Part shown: piece after piece, positions 1 through 7,806 of the stretch
Position numbering within the stretch: the first letter of the stretch is position 1
Layout of the letters: each line of letters starts with the position of its first letter
Source of the DNA: Allobosea sp.
GTDB taxonomy: Bacteria; Pseudomonadota; Alphaproteobacteria; Rhizobiales; Beijerinckiaceae
Assembly (NCBI RefSeq): GCF_030695125.1
Contig: NZ_JAUYTP010000028.1
Coordinates: 1-64,000, forward strand
Direction: 5' to 3'
DNA: 64,000 nucleotides
Translations under genes and position numbers: made by a program
Notes under the pieces: model-generated
What the model was told of the DNA's origin: nothing
What the model saw: the letters and a program-made list of their open reading frames with translations, nothing else
The model's database searches: none

Positions 1-670
1 CGAGCGCCGCGGCGGCATGTGCGCGGCCCGGCAGCGCGGTCGCGGCGGCCAGCGCCTGCCGCGCGCTCGCCAGGGAAGGCGCCAGCCGCGCCGAGCGCGG
101 CGCGCGGCCGCTCCAGGCCTCGGCGATCGACAGGCTGGTGGCGACCGCGGCGACCGCCCGGCCCTGGATGGCGGCGGCGACCGGGGTGGCGCCGAGCGCG
201 AATCGCGACAGCGCGGTCGCGGCCGTGCCCAGGCCCACCAGCGCCGACAGGGCGCCGGTGAAGGTGGCGACGACCGGCAGGCCGGGACCGACCGGGTCGA
301 ACTCGGCATCGATCCGGGCGACGCGCAGCTCCTTGACGTCGAACTCGATGCTGGCGGGGCGAAACAGCACGCAGCGGACCGGCCCCCACCAGGGATGGAG
401 CAGCGTGGCCGGTCCGGCCTGGCGGAAGGCCGTATGCAGCGCCTTCGCCTGCTCGACATAGTCGTCGCCGATGACGAGGCCCGAGATCCGGAACGGGCCG
501 TCGAGCGGGCCGGCATCGTCATGGGTCTTCAGGTCGAGCCCGGGGAAGAGCACCTGCTGGATCCGCCGGCCGACCGAATGCTGGGCGTTGACCATCCAGA
601 AGCGCCGGCCACGCCAGGCCGCCGGCATCAGGCCGGGCAGCAGGCCGTCGGCGTCGTCGAACAGGCTCAT
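1..670 (-). CDS. DNA circularization protein N-terminal part (Mu gpN-like), partial
   Basis: The open frame starts at 670 (MSLFDDADGLL) and runs off the left edge; about 223 codons are visible. The N-terminus has the DNA circulation family pattern: a WRGRRFWMV strand, GRRIQQVLFPG, then FRISGLVIGDDYVEQAKAL and a TLLHPWWGPV motif. In Mu the equivalent protein (gpN) belongs to the tail/baseplate module and follows the tape measure gene, as here. The family name comes from a proposed role in circularizing phage DNA; a structural baseplate role is more likely in a Mu-type phage. The C-terminus is not visible. Confidence 0.85.
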   Translation of the reverse strand, partial: MSLFDDADGLLPGLMPAAWRGRRFWMVNAQHSVGRRIQQVLFPGLDLKTHDDAGPLDGPFRISGLVIGDDYVEQAKALHTAFRQAGPATLLHPWWGPVRCVLFRPASIEFDVKELRVARIDAEFDPVGPGLPVVATFTGALSALVGLGTAATALSRFALGATPVAAAIQGRAVAAVATSLSIAEAWSGRAPRSARLAPSLASARQALAAATALPGRAHAAAAL

Positions 671-698
671 CAGGCAGACCTTTCTTCGGACCGCATGG

Positions 699-2711
699 TC
701 ATGCTCTGCCCAGCATGCTGCCGCGGTTCGGCGTCACCGGCACGGCGGGGTTTTCCGACTGGACGTTGACGATGCGCGTGCCCTCGGCCGCCTCGACGAC
801 GATGCGCCCGCCGACCTGGACGTTGCTGTTGGCGGCCGGGCCGCCGGCGGTGCGGGTGAAGCCGGACTGGCCGCCGACGCCCCACGGCGCCGAGGTGGGA
901 TTGAAGCCGTCCATGGTGCCGGGGACGGATGTGCCGCCGGGGGCTGCGGGCTTGCTGCCGCCGAGCCAGTTGGGCAGCGTCGGCCATTTGATGACATTGG
1001 ACAGGTCGATGCTGCCGATCGCCGCCAGGATGCGAGCGGGAATGCCCTGGATCCAGCCGAGCAACTCGCCGAACTTCGTCGTCATGCCGTCCCACAGGCT
1101 CTGGATGGCGGCCATGCCGGCCTGCTGCAGCGTGGACGCCAGCGGCGCGAAGGTCGCGACGATATAGGCCGGGAACTGCTGGAAGGAGGTGACGATCTCG
1201 GCCAGCTTGGCGGCGATCGCCGCCGTCACGCTGTCCCACAGCGCCGTGATCTGCGGAGCGACCGTCGACCAGTTCAGCCAGAGATAGGTGGCCGCGGCCG
1301 CCAGCGCGGCAAAACCGGCAACCGCGGCGCCGATCGGCGTGGCCAGCAGCAGCAGCGGAGACAGGATCAGGCCGAGCGTGCCGACCAGGGCCGAGAGCAC
1401 CGGCGTCAGCACCGCGATGCCGGCGCCCAGCGCCAGCAGCCCGCCGGTCCAGGACAGCACGCCGTCGATCAGGCCCGGCCATTTGGCGTCGATCGCCGAG
1501 ACCCATTGCAGCAGCGAGGTCAGCGCCCGGTTGGCCGCCGGCAGGTTGGAGGCGAAGGCGATTCCGATGCGGCGCATCGCCTGCGTGCCCAGCTCGCCGA
1601 ACATCTGGAGGCTCTGGGCGAGCCCGCGCATGCGGCTGGAGAAGTCGTTGGCGATGACGTCGACGCCGGACGCCGCGATCTCCTTCCGGAACGCCAGATA
1701 CTTCTCGCGGTTCTGCAGGAAGGGCAGGACGAAGCCGAGCACCTGCATGTCCGCATACAGCTTGCCGACCTTGGTGCCGGCGAGCAGCGTCTTGATCTGC
1801 TCCTCGCGCTGCTTGTCGCTGATGCCGGCCTTCTTCATGATCTTGTCGATCTCGGCCTGCTGCGGCGCGAGCTTGCTGGACATCTTCTCCAGCACGGCCT
1901 CGATCGGGTTGATGCCCTTGGCGGCGGCGTCCGTCATCACGCCGGTGACGTCGACCTTCAGCTCCTTCTCGAACTTCTTGATCGCCTCGGGCGCGTTGAT
2001 CTTGGTCAGGAAGTTGGTGAGGTTCGTCGCCGCTTCCGAGGGGTTTGCCGTACCGAGCATGGCGATCTGCAGGGAGGCGCCCAGCGTCTCGACCGCCTCC
2101 ATCCCAGTGATGCCGAACTTCGCCATCTGCGCGGTCAGGCCCGGAAACTCGGCCGCCATGTTCTTGAACTCGAAGCGGCCGAGCTTGCCGGCGGTGACGA
2201 GCTTGGCGAGCGCCGCTTCCATCTGGTCGGGGGCGACCTTCAGCGCGTCGCTCAGCGCGAACGCCGTCTTGGCGGTGTCCTCGATCGTGGCGTTGGCGGC
2301 GGTGGCGACGCGGCCGATCGTCGGCATCAGCTTGTCGATCAGCCCGGCATCCATGCCCGAGGCGACCAGCGTCTGCGCGCCCTTGGCGAGATCCATCGAG
2401 CGCTGGCCGGTCTCCAGGGCGAGCTTCTCATAGCGCTTGCCGATGTCGCCGATCATGGTCTCTACCGCGCCGCCGGTCTTGCCCGCGGTGATGGCGATGT
2501 CGCGCAGCTGCGCGTCCCAGGCGGCCGCCTGCTGGATCGGCGCCATGAAGGACAGGGCGGCGAGCGCCGAGCCGATCAGCCCGATGCGCCGGCCGAGATC
2601 CCCGATGCGGTTGGCGACGCCGGCGATGCCCCGCGTCATGCCCCGCAGCGGCGCCGTCAGCCGGTCGACCAGCTGGACGAGGACGGAGACCTTCATGTCG
2701 CGATTGGCCAT
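699..2711 (-). CDS. Phage tail tape measure protein
   Basis: This 670-residue protein sets tail length and is ejected with the DNA in tailed phages. It has a charged N-terminus (MANRDMKVSVLVQLVDRL), long Ala-rich helical stretches, and a hydrophobic membrane-like segment near residues 400-470 (LLALGAGIAVLTPVLSAL and following), typical of TP901/Mu gp42-type tape measures. It lies just downstream of the tail chaperone and its frameshift extension, the conserved position. Mu gp42 is of comparable length. Assigned by position, composition and length; the family diverges quickly in sequence. Confidence 0.88.
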   Translation of the reverse strand: MANRDMKVSVLVQLVDRLTAPLRGMTRGIAGVANRIGDLGRRIGLIGSALAALSFMAPIQQAAAWDAQLRDIAITAGKTGGAVETMIGDIGKRYEKLALETGQRSMDLAKGAQTLVASGMDAGLIDKLMPTIGRVATAANATIEDTAKTAFALSDALKVAPDQMEAALAKLVTAGKLGRFEFKNMAAEFPGLTAQMAKFGITGMEAVETLGASLQIAMLGTANPSEAATNLTNFLTKINAPEAIKKFEKELKVDVTGVMTDAAAKGINPIEAVLEKMSSKLAPQQAEIDKIMKKAGISDKQREEQIKTLLAGTKVGKLYADMQVLGFVLPFLQNREKYLAFRKEIAASGVDVIANDFSSRMRGLAQSLQMFGELGTQAMRRIGIAFASNLPAANRALTSLLQWVSAIDAKWPGLIDGVLSWTGGLLALGAGIAVLTPVLSALVGTLGLILSPLLLLATPIGAAVAGFAALAAAATYLWLNWSTVAPQITALWDSVTAAIAAKLAEIVTSFQQFPAYIVATFAPLASTLQQAGMAAIQSLWDGMTTKFGELLGWIQGIPARILAAIGSIDLSNVIKWPTLPNWLGGSKPAAPGGTSVPGTMDGFNPTSAPWGVGGQSGFTRTAGGPAANSNVQVGGRIVVEAAEGTRIVNVQSENPAVPVTPNRGSMLGRA

Positions 2712-2733
2712 CGTCTTTCGTCCTCGCCGGGTC

Positions 2734-2919
2734 TCAGCTCCTGGCGGCCTCGGCCGCCTCTTTCGCCCGGCGCTCCAGCTCGGCTGAGATGTTGAACCAC
2801 CAGCGCAGTTCGGGGAGCGTCAGCCTTTCAGCCCGGTCGAAGCCGCCGCCATAGTAGCGGGCGACGGAGCCGACGATCAGGTGCCAGTCGTCGGGCCACT
2901 CACTCGTTGAGAAACGAGA
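2734..2919 (-). CDS. Frameshift-accessed C-terminal extension of the tail assembly chaperone (GpE/gp41'-like)
   Basis: An open frame without a usable start codon runs from 2919 to a TGA at 2734-2736. It reads ...EWPDDWHLIVGSVARYYGG and then a helical EL-rich part with LRWWFN. It is in the +1 (equivalently -2) frame relative to the chaperone gene ending at 2900, and the two frames overlap only at 2900-2919. Tailed phages, Mu included, commonly make a minor, longer chaperone by programmed frameshifting just before the tape measure gene. The sequence UUU-C (2914-2911) would let tRNA-Phe slip forward one base. Expression as a fusion is inferred. Confidence 0.65.
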   Translation of the reverse strand, partial: SRFSTSEWPDDWHLIVGSVARYYGGGFDRAERLTLPELRWWFNISAELERRAKEAAEAARS

Positions 2920-3322
2920 TCACGGCGGTGGCGGCCGTGACGTCCTTTGCCTTGAGCTGGTCGAACAGCGCGTCCATGCGCTGGGTCGAGATCTTCGCGG
3001 CGCGCGCCATCGCCACGATCGTCTGCTTCTCGGCCGGCGCCTGGGCGACGAGGCGCAGGTCGAGCCCGGTCATCTCGTGGAAGACGATCTCGTCGTAGCG
3101 CTCTTCCTTGGTTCCGCGCGCATTCTTCACCGTCAGCGTCACCGGCACGAGCAGCGGCAGCGTGATGGTGCCGTCCTCGTTGCGGACCGCGCGGGCGGGC
3201 AGCTTCGTCTTCTTGTCCTCGCCCTCGTCCTCGATGACGACGGCCGCGCCGGTCGCCGCCTGGGCGCCAGTGGCCTCGTCCTCGGTCTCGTCGATCACGA
3301 GCGTGCTGGGCTGCGGCTTCAC
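2900..3322 (-). CDS. Tail assembly chaperone (Mu gp41-like)
   Basis: A 140-residue protein. The start is taken as GTG at 3322 (VKPQPSTLVIDE), which overlaps the tail tube stop as GTGA, instead of the longer Arg-rich upstream extension that is the wrong frame of the tube gene. An acidic, low-complexity N-terminus (about residues 1-45) precedes a domain with VTLTVKNARGTKEERYDEIVFHEMTG, similar in style to Mu gp41 and P2-type chaperones. It lies between the tail tube and tape measure genes. It would bind the tape measure protein during tail assembly and is not expected in the virion. A frameshift near its stop likely adds the 2734-2919 extension. Confidence 0.8.
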   Translation of the reverse strand: MKPQPSTLVIDETEDEATGAQAATGAAVVIEDEGEDKKTKLPARAVRNEDGTITLPLLVPVTLTVKNARGTKEERYDEIVFHEMTGLDLRLVAQAPAEKQTIVAMARAAKISTQRMDALFDQLKAKDVTAATAVISFLNE

Positions 3323-3681
3323 GAGACGATCTCCTCGTAGTCGCCGGCCATCCATTTGAGCGGGATCTTTCCGCCCTCGCCGCCGGTCATCTCGCGGTTG
3401 TCGGTCAGGAAGGCGTCGGGGAAGGTGTAGGTCTGGCCGGTGTCGCACTGGACCTGCAGCTCTCCCTCTTCCGACGTGTAGAGGTCGGACATGCGCTGGC
3501 CGCGTTCGAGGTTGGTGACCGCTTCGATCTCCGAAGCCTCAAACTCCTGGGCGCGGCCGACCTTGCGGCCATAGACCACGCCGTTGTTCTTCATCCCGCC
3601 GAGCTTGAGCTTGGCGCCCTTCTCGACCGGGACGTTTCGTCCTTTCCAGACGATGTCGATGACACCGAGCGTCTGCGTCAC
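3319..3681 (-). CDS. Tail tube protein (Mu gp40-like)
   Basis: A 120-residue protein starting with GTG at 3681 after an AAAGGAG ribosome binding site. It matches the Mu-like tail tube family in length and pattern (GVIDIVWKGRNVPVEKGAKL, then GRKVGRAQEFEASEIEA and the C-terminal KWMAGDYEEI). It forms the inner tube of the contractile tail, inside the sheath encoded just upstream. The 47-base gap to the sheath gene holds a TTCAA-N6-TTGAA dyad directly next to the ribosome binding site. Confidence 0.85.
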   Translation of the reverse strand: MTQTLGVIDIVWKGRNVPVEKGAKLKLGGMKNNGVVYGRKVGRAQEFEASEIEAVTNLERGQRMSDLYTSEEGELQVQCDTGQTYTFPDAFLTDNREMTGGEGGKIPLKWMAGDYEEIVS

Positions 3682-3692
3682 GGGAAGCTCCT

Positions 3693-3708
3693 TTCAAGGC
3701 GCGTTGAA
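3693..3708 (-). promoter_or_regulatory. TTCAA-N6-TTGAA dyad abutting the tail tube ribosome binding site
   Basis: On the minus strand the leader of the tail tube gene reads TTCAA, six bases, TTGAAAGGAG, then the GTG start. The same arrangement precedes the start at 6672. It could form a small hairpin next to the ribosome binding site or be a protein-binding dyad. Role unknown. Confidence 0.4.
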
Positions 3709-3728
3709 GCGCCGGTTGAGACGGCCTA

Positions 3729-5189
3729 TCAGACCTCGAATTCCAGCCGCGACATCAGGTTCATCAGGTTGCCGATGACGATGACGGGCTGCTGGCTGTT
3801 CATGCGGTTGCGGTTGCTGACGTCGCGCTCGAAGACGCTGCGCGCGACCGTCTCGCTCGCCTTCTCGATCCAGGCCTGGCGCTCGTAGAGCTTGCAGCGC
3901 GCGCCCCAGCTGCCATGCATCCGGCGCGGCGTCGCCACCGCGTCGTTGTTGTTTGCGGCGACGCTGTCGTCGTCGGCGAGCTTGTGGCGCGGATAGACCT
4001 GGGTGACGTAGGCCGCCCAGTCGTAGCGGATCCGCGACATCGTCGCGGGGATCGTGATGTCGAGCCAGGCGTCGTCGAGCACGCCGAGCGAGGTCTGCTT
4101 GTAGGTCGTGATCACGCGCTCCAGCACCACGGTGCCGTCGTCCAGGCGCAACCAGGTCGAGATGCCTGCGCGCAGCAGGAGGTCGCGCTCGGTCTCGTCG
4201 AAGCAATCGACCTCGTCGGGCGCGGTCAGCCCCGGCAGTTCGAGCGAGCGCAGCTGGCGTGCAGGATCGTTGGTCAGGTGGAACATCGCGACGCCACCGG
4301 CTTTGGCCGCCCATTCCCAGGGCGCGTCATAGGCCCGCTTGGCGCCGATGATCGAGATAAGCGGCGAGTTGGTCAGGCCGCCCTTGGTGGTGAGCTGGCC
4401 ATAGGTGCCGCGCGAGCCGACGAAGGCGCGTCCGTCCTTCTTGCCCATGGCGGTGAAGCGGGTGGCGAGCTCGTCCTGCAGGAGCTCCAGATTGGCTGCA
4501 TCGTCCCAGGCAACGACGAAGTCGGTGAACCAGTCGTTGACGATCGCATCCAGCGCGTCCTGCAGGTCGGGATTGCCGGTGCCGGCGGTGCCGTCGGCGA
4601 TCGCGATGGCGAGCGTGCCCGGCAGCACGTCCTCGGGCGTCTTGGCGGTGCGGACGTCGATATGGTTGCCAACCTCGCCGGCATGCTTGGCCGTCAGCGT
4701 CACGACGCCGACCGCTGCGGTCGCGACGACCGGCATGTCGGCATCGGCGTTGATGGCGGCAATCGCGGCCGCCGCATGCTGCGTCGGGGTCATCGACGCC
4801 GTCGCCTTGTAGCGGACGCGACGGTTCTTGACGTAGATCGGGATAGTCCCGCCGCCGGCGCCGGTGAAGGTCAGCGTCTTGGTCGCCTTGACGCCGGCGC
4901 CGTCATCGGCGAGCGCGAGCGCGAAGACCTGGTTCGTCTTGTTGGCCTTCTTCCAGGCCCGGACCATCTGCTGGCCGACCGAGCCCGCGCCAAACAGCAC
5001 GGTGGCGTCCTCGGGCCGGGTGATCTCGTATTTCTGGCCGACGATTGCGGTCCCGCTCGCCAGCTTCTGCGTGATGATGATGGCCTTGGCGGGGAACGGG
5101 ATCAGGCCTCGGCGGCGATAGTTCGGATGCACCTCGACATAGGTGCCAGGCGTGCGCCAGTCATACGGGATCTGGTCGAAATTGATCAT
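3729..5189 (-). CDS. Contractile tail sheath protein (Mu gp39/L-like)
   Basis: A 486-residue protein that forms the contractile tail sheath, so the particle is a myovirus. The N-terminus (MINFDQIPYDWRTPGTYVEV) and the central FGAGSVGQQMVRAWKKANKTN region match Mu-like sheath proteins, and the C-terminal part carries VLERVITTYKQTSLGVLDDAWLDI, the strand region sheaths share. Mu gp39 is about the same length. It sits between the DUF2635 gene and the tail tube gene exactly as in Mu. Confidence 0.92.
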   Translation of the reverse strand: MINFDQIPYDWRTPGTYVEVHPNYRRRGLIPFPAKAIIITQKLASGTAIVGQKYEITRPEDATVLFGAGSVGQQMVRAWKKANKTNQVFALALADDGAGVKATKTLTFTGAGGGTIPIYVKNRRVRYKATASMTPTQHAAAAIAAINADADMPVVATAAVGVVTLTAKHAGEVGNHIDVRTAKTPEDVLPGTLAIAIADGTAGTGNPDLQDALDAIVNDWFTDFVVAWDDAANLELLQDELATRFTAMGKKDGRAFVGSRGTYGQLTTKGGLTNSPLISIIGAKRAYDAPWEWAAKAGGVAMFHLTNDPARQLRSLELPGLTAPDEVDCFDETERDLLLRAGISTWLRLDDGTVVLERVITTYKQTSLGVLDDAWLDITIPATMSRIRYDWAAYVTQVYPRHKLADDDSVAANNNDAVATPRRMHGSWGARCKLYERQAWIEKASETVARSVFERDVSNRNRMNSQQPVIVIGNLMNLMSRLEFEV

Positions 5190-5201
5190 CGCGGCCGCTC
5201 C

Positions 5202-5390
5202 TTACTTGGTTTCGCCCGGCGCTTTGGCCGGCTTGTCGGGCTTGGCCACGACGAGATCGCCATCGGCGAGGCGGCGGCGGATGAACCGGGTGTTCTCGGC
5301 ATAGGCGCCCTCCGTCGGCCAGATCTCGCCGGTGTCCTCCTGGCGAACGGTCCGGCCCTCGGCGGCTTTCAGGAACTTGCGGTCGCTCAT
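5202..5390 (-). CDS. DUF2635 protein (Mu gp38-like)
   Basis: A 62-residue basic protein. The pattern LKAAEGRTVRQEDTG...FIRRRLADGDLVV is the signature of DUF2635, always found just before the sheath gene in Mu-like phages. Function unknown; tail assembly is inferred from position. Its start overlaps the stop of the upstream gp37-like gene (ATGA). Confidence 0.85.
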   Translation of the reverse strand: MSDRKFLKAAEGRTVRQEDTGEIWPTEGAYAENTRFIRRRLADGDLVVAKPDKPAKAPGETK

Positions 5391-5965
5391 GTGGGCCTCA
5401 CATCGTAGGGACCGTCGACGGCCTGGCCGGACGGCCAGGGTTCGAAGGTCGAGAGCATGGAGAGGAAGTCCGGCGCGGCGGCGTAATCGCCGGTGACGTC
5501 GCCGACGACGATCGTCGAGGCGAGGTCGAGCGTGGCGATCGCCATGTTCGCGTCGCTGTAGCCCTCGGCATAGGCCTGGGCGCAGGCCGTCACCGAGAAG
5601 GTGCCGAGATCTGGCTTCGTGAAGCCGTTCAGCAGCGCGATCGCGCCCGACATCGCCGGGAACAGGCCGGGGCCTCTGGCGTCGCCCATGAAGCGCTTGC
5701 CGGCGTCGAGCGGGTGCTTGACGACGATCGTGAGCCGCAGGCCCAGATTACCCTGGAAGCGCCGGCCGACCTTCTGGTCGGTCGGGTTGAACTGGCGCCA
5801 GCCCAGCGCGAGCAGCGGCGTCTTCCGCACGATCGCCTTGAACTCGTCGGCCGACATCGGGTCGGCGACGATGTGAAAGTCCCATTTCGCGGGCAGGAAG
5901 AACGTCTGCAGCCGCGCCTGGACGGCAGCAAAAGCCGCACCGACGGGATCGAGCGCGGCGGTCAC
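5387..5965 (-). CDS. Mu gp37-like tail protein
   Basis: A 192-residue protein; the start is GTG at 5965, overlapping the stop of the gp36-like gene (GTGA). It has the Mu gp37 layout: LDPVGAAFAAVQARLQTFF, a FKAIVRKTPLLALGWR strand, and RRFQGNLGLRLTIVVKH. The family is placed among head-tail connector or tail completion proteins by position, not by experiment in this phage. Longer translations starting near 6415 belong to another gene's frame. Confidence 0.8.
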   Translation of the reverse strand: MTAALDPVGAAFAAVQARLQTFFLPAKWDFHIVADPMSADEFKAIVRKTPLLALGWRQFNPTDQKVGRRFQGNLGLRLTIVVKHPLDAGKRFMGDARGPGLFPAMSGAIALLNGFTKPDLGTFSVTACAQAYAEGYSDANMAIATLDLASTIVVGDVTGDYAAAPDFLSMLSTFEPWPSGQAVDGPYDVRPT

Positions 5966-6387
5966 AGCCCGTCCTCCCCGTGGCGGCCATACATGCGCTG
6001 GCGGTCCTGCGTCATCGCGGCCGAGGTCGCGACGATCGGCGTGGTGCCCTCCAGCGTGACGCTGCCGTCGGCGATCTTGGCGAGCCAGGCGATGGTGTCT
6101 TTGCGGCCTTCCTTGACCTGGTCGGGCGGCTCGCGATCGCCGCCGACGCTCAGCTCGTAGCGAGCCAGGATGCAGGAGGCCCGCGTGATGACCTGGGGGA
6201 CGGGCGAGAGCGGAACGCCGTGGCGCTTGCGCAGATAGCTGTCGATGATGGCGTCGGCATCGGCGATCGCCTGCGCCACGGGGGCAGCGTTCACCGTCTC
6301 CGGCAGATCGCCGTCGACGGAGGAGAGCCGCAGCATCTCCGTCTCGCCGAAGCGGCCGATCATGTCCTGGGCGGTGGCGTAGGGCAT
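5962..6387 (-). CDS. DUF1320 protein (Mu gp36-like head-tail connector)
   Basis: A 141-residue protein, taken from the internal start MPYATAQDMIGRFGE at 6387 because DUF1320 members begin there (an upstream ATG at 6420 is also possible). It shows the family pattern: ...AIADADAIIDSYLRKRHGVPL, VITRASCILARYEL and a C-terminal KDTIAWLAKIADG helix. Likely a connector or neck component, based on the family's place after the capsid gene. It is followed with overlap by the gp37-like gene. Confidence 0.85.
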   Translation of the reverse strand: MPYATAQDMIGRFGETEMLRLSSVDGDLPETVNAAPVAQAIADADAIIDSYLRKRHGVPLSPVPQVITRASCILARYELSVGGDREPPDQVKEGRKDTIAWLAKIADGSVTLEGTTPIVATSAAMTQDRQRMYGRHGEDGL

Positions 6388-6495
6388 CGTTGTTCCTGCC
6401 GGTGATGAAGGGCATCCCACCCTTCGGACGGTCCCACCCGCCTGTGCCCGGATCCGCCGGGGCGTCTCGTCTCAGTCGGCCTTGTCGGCGGCGAG

Positions 6496-6672
6496 CTACT
6501 TGGCCGGCTCTTTCGCGGGCTCCTTGGCGGGCTTGCCCTCGCCGAGCACGCCGGCGTCGACCAGGGCCTGCGCCTCGGCCTCATCGAGCGTGATCGCGGG
6601 CTTGCCCGCCGGGCCATATTCGGTGCCGTCATGCAGCAGGTTGGACAGGACGGGGTAGGTCTGCTTGGCCAT
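6496..6672 (-). CDS. Small Mu gp35-position protein
   Basis: A 58-residue protein (MAKQTYPVLSNLLHDG...) with an AAGGA ribosome binding site. The middle (ITLDEAEAQALVDAGVL) resembles the short gp35/FluMu-type proteins between capsid and gp36 in Mu-like phages: a mini-domain listing acceptable lower-limit residues, then a LDEAEA helix. The tail ends in repeated KPAKEPAK units. Function unknown. A TTCAA-N6-TTGAA dyad lies 13 bases upstream of the start. Confidence 0.75.
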   Translation of the reverse strand: MAKQTYPVLSNLLHDGTEYGPAGKPAITLDEAEAQALVDAGVLGEGKPAKEPAKEPAK

Positions 6673-6684
6673 GGTCGTGGTCCT

Positions 6685-6700
6685 TTCAAAGCCGCTTGAA
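6685..6700 (-). promoter_or_regulatory. Second TTCAA-N6-TTGAA leader dyad
   Basis: On the minus strand this reads TTCAA, six bases, TTGAAAGGA, followed after a short spacer by the ATG at 6672. Layout and distance to the start match the dyad at 3693-3708. Confidence 0.4.
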
Positions 6701-6714
6701 GGCGCTCTCCGAAA

Positions 6715-6735
6715 CCCCGCGCCGGGTGCGCGGGG
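6715..6735 (-). terminator. Hairpin downstream of the capsid gene
   Basis: A perfect 8-bp GC stem (CCCCGCGC/GCGCGGGG) with a 5-base loop. In the direction of capsid transcription it is followed by TTTC, so it can act as a weak intrinsic terminator or protect the 3' end of the capsid mRNA. Confidence 0.5.
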
Positions 6736-6761
6736 CTGTGCGGTAAGGCCGGCGCCGCGCC

Positions 6762-7724
6762 TCAGGCGACGGCGTTCTGGATGAAGTAGGCGACGGCCGG
6801 CGCCGCGATGATCTCGCGGACGCGCTCGCCGACGCGGATCGCCGCGCCACCCTGCAGGCCGATATTGCTGTCGGGGATGCGCCCGGCGATGCGGGAGCCG
6901 TACTGGGCGGTGTAGCCGAAGGTCATGCCGGCATCGGGGCCGGCGACGCCGTTCTGGTACATCAGCGAGATGTGCTTGCCCCAGACCCGGTTCATCGTCG
7001 CCGCCTGGCCCTTGCGGGCGGTGTTGACGAAGGACGAGCCGACCAGGACCTCCTGCAGCTCGAACAGCTCGGCGACCTGCTCGCGCGTGGCGTTGCCGCG
7101 GTTGAGGTTGCCGCCCTTGACGGCGTTGACGATGTGGGGGTGCGAGCGCAGCCGCGTCCAGGCGAGCTGGCCAATGACCATCTTGTTGGGGCGCATCACC
7201 AGCGTGGCGTCGAGCGCGCCGTTGATCACGCCGATCGGGTCCGAATTGGCGATGTCGGAGAACTGCGACGTCCCCGACAGCGTGACCCGGTTGGCGGCGG
7301 CATAGGTGTTGAGGTTGAAGACGGTCGCGGCGACGCGGATCTCGCGGTCGAGCAGCACCAGGTCGGTCAGGACCTCGGTCGCCCGCGCCTCGGGGTCATA
7401 GGTCGAGAAGCCGGCCTCGCGCTGCTGGCGCGCCGCGTCGACGTCGGAATTGGGCACGAGATCGTCCAGGCCGTAATCGAGCACGGACGAGTCTTCCTCG
7501 GTCGCGCCGACCTCGATCTGGTTGGGGCGGCCCTTGCGGCCGACCAGCGTCGAGGGGACGGTGAAGGAATCCTCGACCGGGAACTTCAGCCATTTGAACT
7601 TCTCGCCGCCGACCGGCACGCGCGGCAGCACCATGTCGGCGATCAGGTTGACGTCGGGATTGGAGAACTTGATCGCGATCGCCGAGAGCGCGGCATCGAC
7701 GACGAAGGGGCGGGTGGTCGACAT
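6762..7724 (-). CDS. Major capsid protein
   Basis: A 320-residue protein starting MSTTRPFVVDAALSAIAIKF. Position (after protease/scaffold and a small cement-like gene) and features (LIADMVLPRVPVG, an acidic EDSSVLDYGLDDLVPN loop, VLTDLVLLDREIRVA helix, a C-terminal GERVREIIAAPAVAYFI strand) point to an HK97-fold major capsid protein. It seems closer to the non-gpT capsid group of tailed phages than to Mu gpT; that choice is inference. It is flanked by GC hairpins on both sides. Confidence 0.85.
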   Translation of the reverse strand: MSTTRPFVVDAALSAIAIKFSNPDVNLIADMVLPRVPVGGEKFKWLKFPVEDSFTVPSTLVGRKGRPNQIEVGATEEDSSVLDYGLDDLVPNSDVDAARQQREAGFSTYDPEARATEVLTDLVLLDREIRVAATVFNLNTYAAANRVTLSGTSQFSDIANSDPIGVINGALDATLVMRPNKMVIGQLAWTRLRSHPHIVNAVKGGNLNRGNATREQVAELFELQEVLVGSSFVNTARKGQAATMNRVWGKHISLMYQNGVAGPDAGMTFGYTAQYGSRIAGRIPDSNIGLQGGAAIRVGERVREIIAAPAVAYFIQNAVA

Positions 7725-7777
7725 GGGTGGCTCCAGAGTTGTCTCGAGGCGAAGCGTCGATCGGAGGATGTGGGGCC

Positions 7778-7798
7778 GGGGCGCCGGGCGGGCGCCCC
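7778..7798. other. GC hairpin between cement-like and capsid genes
   Basis: A perfect 8-bp stem GGGGCGCC/GGCGCCCC with a 5-base loop in the 82-base gap between the capsid start (7724) and the upstream gene stop (7807). There is no T-tract. It may tune transcript stability around the capsid gene. Confidence 0.35.
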
Positions 7799-7806
7799 GT
7801 TCAGGG

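Noticed and set aside
471-2795. Long plus-strand open frames opposite the tail genes (and similar ones elsewhere up to 32 kb)
   Set aside because: They are Arg/Gly/Ala-rich antisense shadows of recognizable minus-strand phage genes and have no ribosome binding sites or family patterns.
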